Shown: piece after piece, positions 25,415-34,928 of the stretch
Layout: every line of letters begins with the position of its first letter
Numbering within the stretch: position 1 is the first letter of the stretch
NCBI RefSeq assembly: GCF_031010175.1
Contig: NZ_JAUAMB010000003.1
Span: forward strand, 179,239 to 243,238
Direction of reading: 5' to 3'
Length of the DNA stretch: 64,000 nucleotides
Origin: Halomonas sp. SpR1
GTDB taxonomy: Bacteria > Pseudomonadota > Gammaproteobacteria > Pseudomonadales > Halomonadaceae
The notes under the pieces: model-generated
The model's input: the letters and a program-made list of their open reading frames with translations, nothing else
Databases searched by the model: none
What the model was told of the DNA's origin: nothing
Made by a program: the position numbers and the translations under genes

Positions 25415-26008
25415 ATGGCAAGGAAACCGTTATGGTTAGGCGCGGGGTTGATCGCGGTTTTGCTGGTGGCCAGCGGCATTGGCCTCTATCAGTATGCTTT
25501 CGCCCCCAGAGAAGGGGAGCCAGTAGGTGGCCCAATTGAATTACCCTCTACCCAGGGGGATTTTTTATTGACCCAGCTGGACGACGATCAAGTCGCGATT
25601 GTTTCGTTCGGCTATACATATTGCCCCGATATCTGCCCCATGACCCAGTCGGTTAAACGCCAAGCCTTGGCCCAGCTCTCTGAGGAGCAGCGCGAGCGTG
25701 TGGTGCCAGTGATGGTCACCGTTGATCCCGAACGCGACACTATTGAGCGCATGCAGGAGTACATGAGCTTTTTCGGTGAGGAGTTTATCGGCGCGGTGGG
25801 CAGCCAAGAACAGCTAGAGGATGTCGCCTCACGCTATGGCGTGATATGGCGAAAAGTCGAAGCGCCGGACTCAGCAATGGCCTACACCATTGATCACAGC
25901 GCCTCGCTTTTTTTAGTCAACCGCGAGGGCGAGATTCTCCAGCGGGTGCTCTACTCACCAACCCCGCATGGCCTGGTTTCCGCGTTAGAGAGCGAACTAG
26001 GCGGCTAA
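25415..26008 (+). CDS. SCO1/SenC/PrrC family copper chaperone
   Basis: 197 residues with an N-terminal membrane anchor (about 7-27) and a thioredoxin-like periplasmic domain. The copper site is complete: C70-PDI-C74 and H161 (YTIDHSASLFL). SCO proteins help assemble the CuA centre of cytochrome c oxidase and control thiol state. Translation probably follows from the upstream 167-residue partner gene, 5 nt away. Confidence 0.9.
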   Translation: MARKPLWLGAGLIAVLLVASGIGLYQYAFAPREGEPVGGPIELPSTQGDFLLTQLDDDQVAIVSFGYTYCPDICPMTQSVKRQALAQLSEEQRERVVPVMVTVDPERDTIERMQEYMSFFGEEFIGAVGSQEQLEDVASRYGVIWRKVEAPDSAMAYTIDHSASLFLVNREGEILQRVLYSPTPHGLVSALESELGG

Positions 26009-26018
26009 GCGGAGCCTC

Positions 26019-27113
26019 TTAATCGACTTGTTCGGGTGCGGCTTGTAAACGATCCAACATGGCCATCAATGCGCCAATTTGGGTGCCGTTACGGGTATCG
26101 TGCTGAGGGCTTAACTGCCAGGTACTTTCAGCAAACCCCCACCAGTCCCAGCAGCCCTGCGGGTTCGCCATACTGCTTTCGGCCTGAGGATAGAGCACGA
26201 TTTGCTGATGCGCTGCCGCCCAGGCATTCAGCCCGGTGTAGCGTATGAACGTATCGCCAATGGCCTCTGCGTTCATTTGGCATCCATGCAATGCCAGCGT
26301 TACCGGGCACTCCCCCGCTTCACAGCCTTCGGGTATAAACACATAGCCGGTATCAGCTAGACCCTTTACCGCAAATTCTGACTGATCAAACGCGACCAAT
26401 TCGCCACTTTGCCCTCCCTCTTGCTCACTAGCGCCCGAGGCTTTTCGTTCGGGATAGAGCCAATCCAGCATTTCTCCGGCAATATCCTCATCGCAGGACA
26501 ACAGAAAGCTACCACCTCCCTGACGACAATCGCCCCACTCGTGGGGCCCTGGGGCGGCTTCACTGGGTAACCGTACCGGCCAGCCATGCCCTGCATTGTC
26601 ACTGCGCGCAACGCGCAGCTGGTCGGGGGAGGCAAGCCACTGCTGCCACTGCTCAGCCAGCAGGTCACCCAGCAGTGGCTCCACGACCTCATCCTCTTCG
26701 CCGTGCCACAAATATACCCGGAGCTGACTAAGTGCCTCAGGGCTACCTACCTGTTCAAGCCCGATATAGCGCTGGTGACGCGCCTCCAGTTCATCTAATG
26801 AAGGTTCGCCCCTGCGGGTCATCATGCATTGGTTAAGCGCCAGGCTCAGCGAACCCTGCGCGCAGCTCCAAGGCCCCGCCGCCAACACGCCCAAGCCACT
26901 AAACCGCTCGGGCCAGGCGACCACTAGCTGGGTCGCCATATAACCACCCGATGATACGCCCACCACGCTGGCCTGCTCGCTTGCCGCGCTTAAAGCGGGC
27001 AAACCCTCCGGTTCGTTGGTCGTATCGGCTTGCGCCATCAGCGGAGCGCATATCCCAACGCAAAACAGCGCATAAGCGATGGGGTGCACTTTAAAGAGGG
27101 GAGCTGGACGCAT
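26019..27113 (-). CDS. Extracellular PHA depolymerase-like esterase (type 2 catalytic domain)
   Basis: 364 residues with a signal peptide (about 1-29, AQA-DTT). The lipase box GVSSGG (S55) lies close to the mature N-terminus, as in type 2 short-chain-length polyhydroxyalkanoate depolymerases; later CDEDIAGEMLDWLY and a second block DTGYVFIPEGCEAGECPVTLALHGCQ and GCWDWWG are also typical of this class. No separate substrate-binding or linker domain is seen. Secreted hydrolase, probably for 3-hydroxybutyrate polymers or oligomers. The FKBP gene on the same strand ends 3 nt before this start. Confidence 0.75.
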   Translation of the reverse strand: MRPAPLFKVHPIAYALFCVGICAPLMAQADTTNEPEGLPALSAASEQASVVGVSSGGYMATQLVVAWPERFSGLGVLAAGPWSCAQGSLSLALNQCMMTRRGEPSLDELEARHQRYIGLEQVGSPEALSQLRVYLWHGEEDEVVEPLLGDLLAEQWQQWLASPDQLRVARSDNAGHGWPVRLPSEAAPGPHEWGDCRQGGGSFLLSCDEDIAGEMLDWLYPERKASGASEQEGGQSGELVAFDQSEFAVKGLADTGYVFIPEGCEAGECPVTLALHGCQMNAEAIGDTFIRYTGLNAWAAAHQQIVLYPQAESSMANPQGCWDWWGFAESTWQLSPQHDTRNGTQIGALMAMLDRLQAAPEQVD

Positions 27114-27116
27114 TGC

Positions 27117-27797
27117 TTATTCAACGCCTAATAGTTCAACGCGGAAGGTCAGCACTTCGTTAGGCCCAATCGGCCCTTGACCATTCTCGCCGTAAGCAAG
27201 ATCTGCGGGAATATACAGCATCCAGCTATCGCCAACGCTCATCATCTGCAGCGCTTCCTGCCAACCTTCAATCACTTGATTGGTCTGAAAGCTGACGGAT
27301 TCCCCACGCTCAAACGAACTATCAAAGACGGTGCCATCTAGCAGCATGCCTTCGTAGTTCACTTCGACGGTGTCTTCAGGGCCAGGCGTGGCTCCGTCGC
27401 CAGTTTCAAGCACTTCATACTGAAGGCCTGAGTCAGTTACAGACACTTCATCGCGCTCAGCGTTTTCAGCCAGGAAGGCTTCACCCTCTTCGAGATTGTT
27501 CTGCGCAATCTCTTCAGCTTCTGCTTCACGCGCTTGCATTGACTGCTCCTGGAAGGCCATCAACGCTTCGGTCATCTCTTCTTCACTAAGCGCCAAGTCG
27601 TTATCTTCAAACACGTCGCTCATGCCTTCGTGAAAAGCATCCAAGTCGAGGTCTGCGATGTCCGCCTGCATGCTTTCACCCAGGGTGACACCCAGGCTGT
27701 AAGCCAAACGCTGTTCTTCAGTTTCTGGCGCTGCCGCGGCAAAAGGGGCGACCAAAAGCAAACCTGTCAGAGCCGTAGTAGAGAGCAGTTGTTTCAT
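27117..27797 (-). CDS. FKBP-type peptidyl-prolyl cis-trans isomerase, periplasmic
   Basis: 226 residues: signal peptide (1-23, AAAA-PETEEQ), an acidic helical dimerisation domain (about 25-110) like FkpA/Mip, and a C-terminal FKBP domain (115-226) with VEVNYEGMLLDGTVFDSS, VIEGWQEALQMM and IPADLAYGENGQGPIGPNEVLTF. A folding helper in the periplasm. The very acidic surface fits a halophile. It precedes the esterase gene, separated by 3 nt. Confidence 0.9.
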   Translation of the reverse strand: MKQLLSTTALTGLLLVAPFAAAAPETEEQRLAYSLGVTLGESMQADIADLDLDAFHEGMSDVFEDNDLALSEEEMTEALMAFQEQSMQAREAEAEEIAQNNLEEGEAFLAENAERDEVSVTDSGLQYEVLETGDGATPGPEDTVEVNYEGMLLDGTVFDSSFERGESVSFQTNQVIEGWQEALQMMSVGDSWMLYIPADLAYGENGQGPIGPNEVLTFRVELLGVE

Positions 27798-27850
27798 GAA
27801 AGATCCTTTTTATAGCGGCGCCGAACGCCAATCAGTGTCATATAAAGACT

Positions 27851-27893
27851 AACACCCACTGCCCCGGGCTGCATCTTCGGGACAATGGGTGTT
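27851..27893. terminator. Long hairpin between teaD and the FKBP gene
   Basis: Stem AACACCCA (27851-27858) / TGGGTGTT (27886-27893), extended inside by TG/CA and CCCG/CGGG pairs. On the plus strand it is followed by TTTTA, on the minus strand by a weaker AGTCTTT. It likely ends the tea operon (minus) or guards against antisense reading. Orientation is uncertain. Confidence 0.45.
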
Positions 27894-27930
27894 TTATGAG
27901 ACCGCACAATAAACCAGAGGTTTAGTCGCT

Positions 27931-28374
27931 TTAGACAACTAGCGTAGGGCAGTGCGCCGCTCCCGCCACTCGTTGAGAAACGCTACCCAACAGCGGGTTC
28001 TTTTCGCCATTGGTACCCTGGGCGCCAATCACAATCAGGTCGCACTCCCGCTTACGGGCAAAACGCACAATAATGCGCGAGGGCCGCCCGCCCTTTACAA
28101 AGGCACGCACGCGGGCACTGTCCGCACCCAGTTCAATAGCATGGGATTTCGCATGCACAGCGATCTCGGTGGCGTACTCTTTTAACGCATCGTCAGGAAT
28201 ATCCAACTGGTTAGGCCGCACCATAGAGAGCGAGGCTTCCAGCAGGCTGTGGTGTTTAAACACGCACAGCAGATAGAGCTCAGCGCCGGTTAGCATTTGC
28301 AAACCCACCGCCTTTTCCAGCGCCCTCAAGGCGCCTTTAGAACCATCCACCGGGACTAAAATGCGATTAAACAT
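27931..28374 (-). CDS. teaD: Universal stress protein TeaD
   Basis: 147-residue UspA-fold protein. N-terminal [20 protein letters not shown] and the ATP-binding G-2x-G-9x-G-S type motif near the end ([22 protein letters not shown]). In Halomonas elongata the matching gene downstream of teaABC encodes an ATP-binding regulator of ectoine uptake. It starts 21 nt after teaC in the same operon. Assignment rests on synteny plus fold. Confidence 0.88.
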   Translation of the reverse strand: MFNRILVPVDGSKGALRALEKAVGLQMLTGAELYLLCVFKHHSLLEASLSMVRPNQLDIPDDALKEYATEIAVHAKSHAIELGADSARVRAFVKGGRPSRIIVRFARKRECDLIVIGAQGTNGEKNPLLGSVSQRVAGAAHCPTLVV

Positions 28375-28395
28375 TCGCGTACTCCTTGTGGCTGT

Positions 28396-29679
28396 TTAGC
28401 GGAAGGCAACATCGCGCAGGAACAGCGCAATTTGCGGGAACATGATCAGCAGAGCGGCGGCTAAAATCAGCATGAAAATAAACGGCGGAGTGCCTTTGAT
28501 CACATCCCAATAGGGGCGCTTGAAAATTGCAATCGCGGTGAAAATATCGCATCCGAAGGGCGGGGTTGCCGAACCTATTGCCACCTGCAGTGTGATCAAA
28601 ATACCCACCAGTACTGGGTCGAGCCCAGTGGCCTCGATGGCAGGGGTAAAGATAGGCGTCAATACCAGAATGACCACAATGGGATCGACAAACATACAGG
28701 CAACGAAGAAGGCGATACAGATGGCAATCAGCACGCCAGTGGGGCCTGCTTCGTTTACCCCCACCGCCTCCAAGATCATCTGTGGGATCTGGGCAAACGA
28801 TATAATCCACGAGAAGCCATTACCCACCGCCACCAAGATAAACACTACCGCGGTAATCAAACCGGTTGACTTGGCGATGGCATAAATATCGTTCATCTTA
28901 AGCGAGCGGAAGACCACAAACTCGAGCAAAATGGCATACAGCACACAAGCCGCTGCAGCTTCGGTCGGGCTAAAAATACCGCCGTAGATACCACCGACAA
29001 TAATCACCGGAAAACCAAGCGGCCACAGTGCCAATTGAATAGCTTTAGCGCGCTCTTTCCAGCTCGATTTCGGCTCTGTGGGTACGTCTTTAATGATGGC
29101 GTAAATGATACTGTAAGCTGCAAACATGCATAGGATCATTAAGCCTGGGCCAATCCCGGCAATAAATAGCTCACCGATAGAAGTACCCGAGATAACCCCG
29201 TAAATAATCATGCCGATACTGGGGGGGATCAAAAACGCGATATCGCTGGAATTGATAATCAGCGCCAGCGTGAAAGAGTCCGAGTAGCCCGCTTTAAGCA
29301 TTTTCGGACGCAGCGGCGAACCAACAGCAACAACGGTCGCCTGAGTCGAGCCCGATACGGCACCAAACAATGTACACGAAGCCGCCGTACTCACCGCTAA
29401 GCCGCCTTTAATATGACCGATAAACGACATCACCATATCGATCAAGCGATTAGCGGATTGGCCGCGGGTCATGATATCAGCAGCAAGAATAAACATGGGC
29501 ACAGCAATCAGCGAAGCCGGCCGTATACCCGCCATCATCTGCTGAATCAGCGTGTCCATCTGGCCGAAGCCGTTAAACATCATATAGAAGCCAATTACCG
29601 CAGCGGTAATCAGCGGAATCATCATTGGAAAGCCCAGCAGCAGCAGGGCAATCATGGTGGTGACCATTATTGTCGTCAT
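28396..29679 (-). CDS. teaC: Ectoine TRAP transporter large membrane subunit TeaC
   Basis: 427 residues with about twelve hydrophobic segments, the DctM size. Typical large-subunit stretches include AVPMFILAADIMTRG, GGLAVSTAASCTLFGAVSGSTQATVVAVGS and LIINSSDIAFLIPPSIGMIIYG. It forms the sodium-driven translocation pathway for ectoine and hydroxyectoine with TeaB, fed by TeaA. Thirty nt after teaB. Confidence 0.92.
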   Translation of the reverse strand: MTTIMVTTMIALLLLGFPMMIPLITAAVIGFYMMFNGFGQMDTLIQQMMAGIRPASLIAVPMFILAADIMTRGQSANRLIDMVMSFIGHIKGGLAVSTAASCTLFGAVSGSTQATVVAVGSPLRPKMLKAGYSDSFTLALIINSSDIAFLIPPSIGMIIYGVISGTSIGELFIAGIGPGLMILCMFAAYSIIYAIIKDVPTEPKSSWKERAKAIQLALWPLGFPVIIVGGIYGGIFSPTEAAAACVLYAILLEFVVFRSLKMNDIYAIAKSTGLITAVVFILVAVGNGFSWIISFAQIPQMILEAVGVNEAGPTGVLIAICIAFFVACMFVDPIVVILVLTPIFTPAIEATGLDPVLVGILITLQVAIGSATPPFGCDIFTAIAIFKRPYWDVIKGTPPFIFMLILAAALLIMFPQIALFLRDVAFR

Positions 29680-29709
29680 AGCTGTTCCCCTAGGGTGCAG
29701 TGCCCCGCG

Positions 29710-30288
29710 TTAGACTTCTGTTTCAGTGTCTTTGTAACCATCCACCACACCCGTCGAAAGATAGACATCGTGGGACGTGAAGTTTTTAACGGCGGTCAGC
29801 AAGTATTGAATACCGGTGATTAGAAAGCCCATTGGCACCCATAGGTAAATGATCCACACCGGTAAGCCCAGGGAAGGCAGTACGCGGCCTTTGCTATGCA
29901 GATCAACAATATAAACAATCGAATAGTAGAGCAGGAAAAACATTACCAGCGAAGTAAACAGTGCAATGGTGATCATCAGCACTCTGCGCCCACCTACCGG
30001 CAGCGCATCGTAAATAGCCGACATACGGATATGGCGACCATGACGCGCGGCATAGCCAATGCCCGCAAAGGTAATCATGATGATTAAAATTCGATTTAGC
30101 TCACCGGAAAACATGATGCTGTTGCCAAATACAAAGCGGGCAACCACGTTGGTGACCGTATTCAGCGCCATTAGCAAAACACCCATCGCGAGTATCACGG
30201 CTTCTATTTTGCTAATTGCAGTGTCGATCACGCCCAGTATCCCCGGCAAACCGGAGCGGTAACTCTTTTCCATCTCTTCGTCGGTCAT
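29710..30288 (-). CDS. teaB: Ectoine TRAP transporter small membrane subunit TeaB
   Basis: 192 residues from the ATG at 30288 (AAGGAG 8 nt upstream); a frame open to 30321 would include the RBS. Four transmembrane segments typical of DctQ proteins (about 25-50, 62-80, 105-130, 145-165). Separated from teaA by a 230-bp gap that carries a strong terminator, so its expression level depends on read-through or on a separate promoter. Confidence 0.9.
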   Translation of the reverse strand: MTDEEMEKSYRSGLPGILGVIDTAISKIEAVILAMGVLLMALNTVTNVVARFVFGNSIMFSGELNRILIIMITFAGIGYAARHGRHIRMSAIYDALPVGGRRVLMITIALFTSLVMFFLLYYSIVYIVDLHSKGRVLPSLGLPVWIIYLWVPMGFLITGIQYLLTAVKNFTSHDVYLSTGVVDGYKDTETEV

Positions 30289-30450
30289 GGCCGGACTCCT
30301 TTTGAACGGCTCTAACGGCATCAGTTAGGTGCCGTCGGCACAATAGATACAGCGTAACGGTATGCTGTTGTCAGTGATTCAACGCTAGATGTACGTAACC
30401 CGACGGTAACGTTGTTAAAACAGCCCGAATGACTTACGCCTTACTTCGCA

Positions 30451-30481
30451 AAATAAAAAGGGGCAGCCTCTGCTGCCCCTT
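30451..30481 (-). terminator. Intra-operon terminator/attenuator between teaA and teaB
   Basis: Stem GGGGCAGC (30460-30467) / GCTGCCCC (30472-30479) with a 4-nt loop, flanked by AA/TT. On the minus strand it is followed by TTTTTATTTT. It lies 38 nt past the teaA stop and fits a partial terminator that makes binding protein mRNA more abundant than membrane subunit mRNA. Confidence 0.85.
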
Positions 30482-30518
30482 GATAATCATCCGATCGCCA
30501 GTGTGGCTTAGAGGGTGA

Positions 30519-31565
30519 TTACTCGTTAGTCACGGCTTCAAGGTCAGCTTTAAACTGCTCAAGTAGCTCTTGACCTTTCTCACCGGTCATTTCCAGGAAG
30601 GCCTCTTCGACCTGTGGGGCGCGGTCACGGAAGGCTTGAATTTGCTCTTCGTCGAGACGCGTCACCGTCACTTCGTCAGACGCTGCCTGAATCTTCTCAA
30701 GGGACTCTTCAGCCAAGCCTTTGATATGTTCAATCGTATGGTCATACGCAGCTTCAGAGGCTTCGTTCACCAGCGTTTGGTCTTCTTCAGATAAGCCTTC
30801 GTAGAAGTCCTGGTTGGCCATCATCGCAGTGGTGAACCAGCCGTGGCCGGTAAACGTCAGGTGTGGAGACACCTCATACAAACCACCGGACTCGATCCAG
30901 AAAATCGGGTTCTCTTGGCCGTCAATGATGCCGGTCTGCAGACCACCGTAGACTTCACCCCACGGCAACGGCGTCGGCGTTGCGCCAAAAGCGTCGTAGG
31001 TTTCCGTCAGCAGCGGATTGGTCATAGTACGGATTTTCTTGTTATCCAGCTCCTCCGGCGAGGAGAACGGTTCATTGGTGGTGATGACCATTTCGCCTTC
31101 TGGATACATCTTCAGCAGCTCTAAACCTTGCTCGGCGTAAAGCTCAGGAAACATCTCGTTGATCGCCTTACTTTCGTCGAAAAACTCCAAAACGGTTTCT
31201 TCGTCGGTCGGTAGCAGGTAAGGGATGAAGAAGATTTGCGCTTCAGGAATCAGGGCGCCGGTGAAACCAGGTGATTGGTTTACAAACTGCAGAATGCCGT
31301 TCTGGGTCTGCTCCATAATGTCGTCAGACTCGCCCAGCTCACCAAAGCGGTAAACTTGTACAGTGTGGTCTGAGTTCTCTTCAATATACTCTTTAAAAGC
31401 ATAGGCAAAGACGTCTTGAACGTCGCCTTCATACTCCTCGTGAGCATAGCGCCAGTTATCTGCTTGAGCAGCGGCACTGAGACCAAACAGCAGTGCACCC
31501 ACACTGGCCGTGGTCATCAATTTAGAGGTTACTGAACGAGTAGATATGGATTTGCTTGCCTTCAT
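30519..31565 (-). CDS. teaA: Ectoine/hydroxyectoine-binding protein TeaA
   Basis: 348 residues from the ATG at 31565 (AGGGGA upstream); the frame open to 31646 is upstream sequence. Signal peptide with SAAAQA-DNWRYAHEEYEGDVQDVFA following, essentially the mature N-terminus known for H. elongata TeaA. NPIFWIESGG and the TMTNPLLTETYDAFGATPTPLPWGE segment contain the binding cleft and DctP motif. High-affinity periplasmic receptor for compatible solute recovery. About 260 bp of upstream DNA should hold an osmotically controlled promoter; no clear consensus was identified. Confidence 0.94.
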   Translation of the reverse strand: MKASKSISTRSVTSKLMTTASVGALLFGLSAAAQADNWRYAHEEYEGDVQDVFAYAFKEYIEENSDHTVQVYRFGELGESDDIMEQTQNGILQFVNQSPGFTGALIPEAQIFFIPYLLPTDEETVLEFFDESKAINEMFPELYAEQGLELLKMYPEGEMVITTNEPFSSPEELDNKKIRTMTNPLLTETYDAFGATPTPLPWGEVYGGLQTGIIDGQENPIFWIESGGLYEVSPHLTFTGHGWFTTAMMANQDFYEGLSEEDQTLVNEASEAAYDHTIEHIKGLAEESLEKIQAASDEVTVTRLDEEQIQAFRDRAPQVEEAFLEMTGEKGQELLEQFKADLEAVTNE

Positions 31566-31827
31566 GCGGTGTTCCCCTTGCAGTGGTAAGCGCGCTGTAC
31601 GAATGCGCAAAAACCTAGTTTTGAGAACCCCACTGTTAAAATTCAATGTTTTAGCAGTAGGGTCAGTATCGTATTTCTCAACGCGACACTATTTGTTCGC
31701 CAACCGGGGTTAATTAACCCGTATTCCGGTGCTCACTAACAGGCAGTAATAGAATTCATACTACAATCCATACTGCATGCTGGCGGGCGAATAATGCTAG
31801 GTATTTCAAAAACAGCTTAATTTCAGG

Positions 31828-32415
31828 CTAGCGCGCTCCTTGGTGAGGGTCAAGCTGGCAAGTAAGCGTTTGTAGCGGATATAGCCATGCCTTTTGCGCC
31901 TTTATGCCACCGTTAGAGGGGTGGTCACTTTGGCTATAAAGCAGCTGCTTTCGCAACCAGTTAGCCGCATCTGGCGACTTTTCGGCCATATTTATCACCC
32001 TTCTTTCATCGTCTGGCGCCTCCCAAACCCACGCTTGCCAACGTTGAAGGTTCTCACGCTCAGCCATCAACTCTGCCTGCTTTATGGTTTCGCGCAACGC
32101 TGTCACCGACTCACTCGCCTCAGCCTTGGCTTTTAAGTCGCTGCGTAATCCACGCAAAACCTCTGTCACATCGCGTTGCCACAAGCGACGCTGCTCACGC
32201 TCTCGTTCCAGCGCAGCAGGTAGGGCTTCTAAACCGAACGAATAGAGCCAGCAATGAAACAGCACCTCGCAAACGTCAAGCCCGGCTTCCTCTTGAAGCG
32301 TCAGGCAGGCGGCCTCAACTCCGGGCTTGGCATACACCGCCAGTGCAAAATCCCATAACGGTGCCTGCTGTAAGCGTTGCAATCGGGTAGAATCAAGTGC
32401 AGTAGAATTTCGCAT
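31828..32415 (-). CDS. TIGR02444 family protein of unknown function
   Basis: 195 residues from the ATG at 32415; the frame open to 32454 overlaps the divergent ABC-F start and is unlikely. LWDFALAVYAKPGVEAACLTLQEEAGLDVCEVLFHCWL matches the N-terminal pattern of the TIGR02444 family, found in gammaproteobacteria next to yheS. Cytoplasmic, helical, function unknown. Only 29 bp separate it from the divergent ABC-F gene. Confidence 0.8.
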   Translation of the reverse strand: MRNSTALDSTRLQRLQQAPLWDFALAVYAKPGVEAACLTLQEEAGLDVCEVLFHCWLYSFGLEALPAALEREREQRRLWQRDVTEVLRGLRSDLKAKAEASESVTALRETIKQAELMAERENLQRWQAWVWEAPDDERRVINMAEKSPDAANWLRKQLLYSQSDHPSNGGIKAQKAWLYPLQTLTCQLDPHQGAR

Positions 32416-32444
32416 TAAATGACCCACTTTCTTCGGGAGAAGGC

Positions 32445-34415
32445 ATGATCGCACTGCGCCAAGTCGCCCTGCAACGCGGCACGCAAACGCTACTCGACAA
32501 CGCGGACGTTACCCTTCATAACGGGGTAAAAACCGGGATTATCGGGGCAAACGGCGCCGGTAAATCGAGCCTTTTCAAACTCTTGCTCGGCGAGCTCGCA
32601 CCCGACCAGGGCGATGTCGAGATGAGCGGCGGTCAGCGCATTGCGCATATGGCCCAGGAAGTTGACGCCCTTGACCGCCCGATTATTGAGTATGTACTCG
32701 ATGGCGACTTGGCGCTACGCCAAGCAGAGGCTGACTTACTGGCCGCTCAGGAAGCCGGGGAGGCGCACCGGGAGGCTGAACTGCACGGGCTGATTGAAAC
32801 CCTGGATGGCTACCGCGCAGAATCACGCGCGGCGCAGTTACTGGTGGGGCTAGGTTTTGTCCAGTCTGACCTTAGCCGCCCCCTCTCGGCGTTCTCTGGC
32901 GGCTGGCGGATGCGGGTCAACCTCGCCCGCACGCTGTTTATGCCTTCCGACCTACTACTGCTGGATGAGCCTACCAACCACCTGGATCTGGACGCCCTGC
33001 TGTGGCTGGAGCAGTGGCTGACCCGCTACCCTGGCACCCTGCTGCTGATTTCCCACGACCGCGACTTCCTGGATGCTGTGTGCGACCACATTGTGCATAT
33101 GCATCACCAAACCCTGGAGCTGTACCGCGGCAACTACTCCCAGTTTGAGCGCACCCGGGCCGAAAAGCTCGCCTTGCAGCAGGCAGAAGCCGCCAAGCAG
33201 CAGGCGCGCCGGGAGGAGATCGAACGGTTTATCGCCCGCTTCCGCGCCCAGGCGACCAAGGCGAAGCAAGCGCAAAGCCGGGTCAAAATGCTCGAGCGGA
33301 TGGAAGATATCGCCGTTGCCCATGTCGATTCCCCCTTCCACTTTACCCTGCCCGCCGCCGACAAAACTTCGCACCCACTGCTGGTGCTGGATCAGGCGCA
33401 GCTGGGTTATCCCGGCGAAAACGGGGGTGAGGACAATGTGCAGCTGGATAAGGTCAACGTTACCTTACTGCCCGGCAGCCGCATTGGCCTGCTTGGCCCC
33501 AACGGCGCGGGTAAATCAACGCTGATTAAGTCGCTCACCGGGGAACTGGCGCTGCTTGATGGTAAGCGTGTACCCGGCGAGCACTTGGCGATTGGTTACT
33601 TCGCTCAGCATCAGCTTGAAGGGCTCGATGTCACTTCGACGCCCTTCGTTCACGTGCAGCGCCTCTCGCCCACCGCCAGCGACCAGGAGATTCGCAACTT
33701 CCTGGGCGGCTTTGGTTTTAAGGGCGATGACGCCTTCGGCACAGTCGCCAATTATTCCGGCGGTGAGAAAGCCCGCCTGGCGCTGGCGCTCGTCGCTTGG
33801 CAAAAGCCCAACCTGCTGCTGCTCGATGAGCCCACCAACCACCTGGACTTAGAGATGCGCGAGGCGCTGACACAGGCGCTGGCCAGCTTCGAGGGCACGG
33901 TTATTCTGGTCTCCCACGACCGCCACCTGCTGCGCGCCACGGTAGATGAGTTTTGGAAAGTGGCGGATAACCGCGTCGAGCCCTTCGATGGCGATTTGGA
34001 AGACTACCGGGTTTGGCTCAAAGCACGCCTGGAAGAGAGTCGCCGGGATTCCCGCGGTGAAAAAGCCGAGCGCCAGAACCAGCAGCCCAGCGGCGACGGC
34101 CGTGAAGCGCGCAAGGCGTCACGCAAAGCGGCCGCCGAGCTACGCGAAAAGCTGCGCCCACTGAAAAAGCAGCGCGATCAGGCGGAAAAAGCCATGGAAA
34201 AGGCCCAGCAGGAACTCGATAAAATAGAGCAAGTACTGGCAGACCCTGAACTCTATACCGACAGCGCCCGCAAAGCCGAACTAACCAAGACGCTTAGCCA
34301 GCAAGCAGAGATTAAAGCGCGTTTAGACGAGTCAGAACGGCAGTGGCTTAGCGCCGAAGAGGCGTTGGAGGCCATGGAAGCAGAGCTGCTCGCCAGCGAA
34401 GGTGCAGAAAGCTAG
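32445..34415 (+). CDS. yheS: ABC-F family ATPase (YheS-like)
   Basis: 656 residues: two ATP-binding cassettes without membrane domains. Walker A motifs GANGAGKSS (near 35) and GPNGAGKST (near 350), signatures FSGGWRMRVNLA and YSGGEKARLALA, and two LLLDEPTNHLD Walker B sites. A charged coiled-coil linker (about 230-290) and a C-terminal coiled coil (about 555-650). ABC-F proteins act on ribosomes during translation; YheS is the closest gammaproteobacterial type. RBS GGAGAAGG 2 nt upstream of the start. Confidence 0.9.
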   Translation: MIALRQVALQRGTQTLLDNADVTLHNGVKTGIIGANGAGKSSLFKLLLGELAPDQGDVEMSGGQRIAHMAQEVDALDRPIIEYVLDGDLALRQAEADLLAAQEAGEAHREAELHGLIETLDGYRAESRAAQLLVGLGFVQSDLSRPLSAFSGGWRMRVNLARTLFMPSDLLLLDEPTNHLDLDALLWLEQWLTRYPGTLLLISHDRDFLDAVCDHIVHMHHQTLELYRGNYSQFERTRAEKLALQQAEAAKQQARREEIERFIARFRAQATKAKQAQSRVKMLERMEDIAVAHVDSPFHFTLPAADKTSHPLLVLDQAQLGYPGENGGEDNVQLDKVNVTLLPGSRIGLLGPNGAGKSTLIKSLTGELALLDGKRVPGEHLAIGYFAQHQLEGLDVTSTPFVHVQRLSPTASDQEIRNFLGGFGFKGDDAFGTVANYSGGEKARLALALVAWQKPNLLLLDEPTNHLDLEMREALTQALASFEGTVILVSHDRHLLRATVDEFWKVADNRVEPFDGDLEDYRVWLKARLEESRRDSRGEKAERQNQQPSGDGREARKASRKAAAELREKLRPLKKQRDQAEKAMEKAQQELDKIEQVLADPELYTDSARKAELTKTLSQQAEIKARLDESERQWLSAEEALEAMEAELLASEGAES

Positions 34416-34430
34416 CACCAGAAAACCCGA

Positions 34431-34868
34431 CTAGCTTTCCAGCAAAAACGTGACTGGGCCATCGTTGACCAGCGCTACCTGCATATCGGCGCCAAACTCC
34501 CCGGTGGCAACGTTCGGCCAGGCCGTTTGCGCTTGGCTAACCAGCAAGTTAAACAGCTCTTCACCTTTGGCTGGGGGAGCGGCGCTGGAGAAGCTGGGGC
34601 GCAGCCCCTTGCGGGTATCTGCCGCTAAAGTGAATTGTGAGACAAGCAGCAAGCCACCGTTCACCTGCTGTAGGTTTTGATTCATTTTGCCTTCGGCATC
34701 GCTGAAAACCCGGTAGTGGAGCAGTTTATGCAGCAGCTTTTCTACAGCGGCCGCGTCATCGTGCTTCTCCACTCCCACCAGCGCCAGCAGCCCGTGATCG
34801 ATGCTGCCAACAATCCCGCCTTCCACCTCTACGCTGGCGCGCTTTACGCGCTGAATTAGTGCCTTCAC
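34431..34868 (-). CDS. dtd: D-aminoacyl-tRNA deacylase
   Basis: 145 residues, the full family length. Begins [17 protein letters not shown] and contains [20 protein letters not shown] (active-site SQFTL) and the cross-subunit GlyTransPro motif region GPVTFLLES. It removes D-amino acids and mischarged glycine from tRNA. Convergent with the ABC-F gene. Confidence 0.93.
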   Translation of the reverse strand: MKALIQRVKRASVEVEGGIVGSIDHGLLALVGVEKHDDAAAVEKLLHKLLHYRVFSDAEGKMNQNLQQVNGGLLLVSQFTLAADTRKGLRPSFSSAAPPAKGEELFNLLVSQAQTAWPNVATGEFGADMQVALVNDGPVTFLLES

Positions 34869-34928
34869 TCAGCCTCTCCTGAACTAACAAACGGTCATTG
34901 TAACCACCGTGAGTTAATTTTTCCTGAG

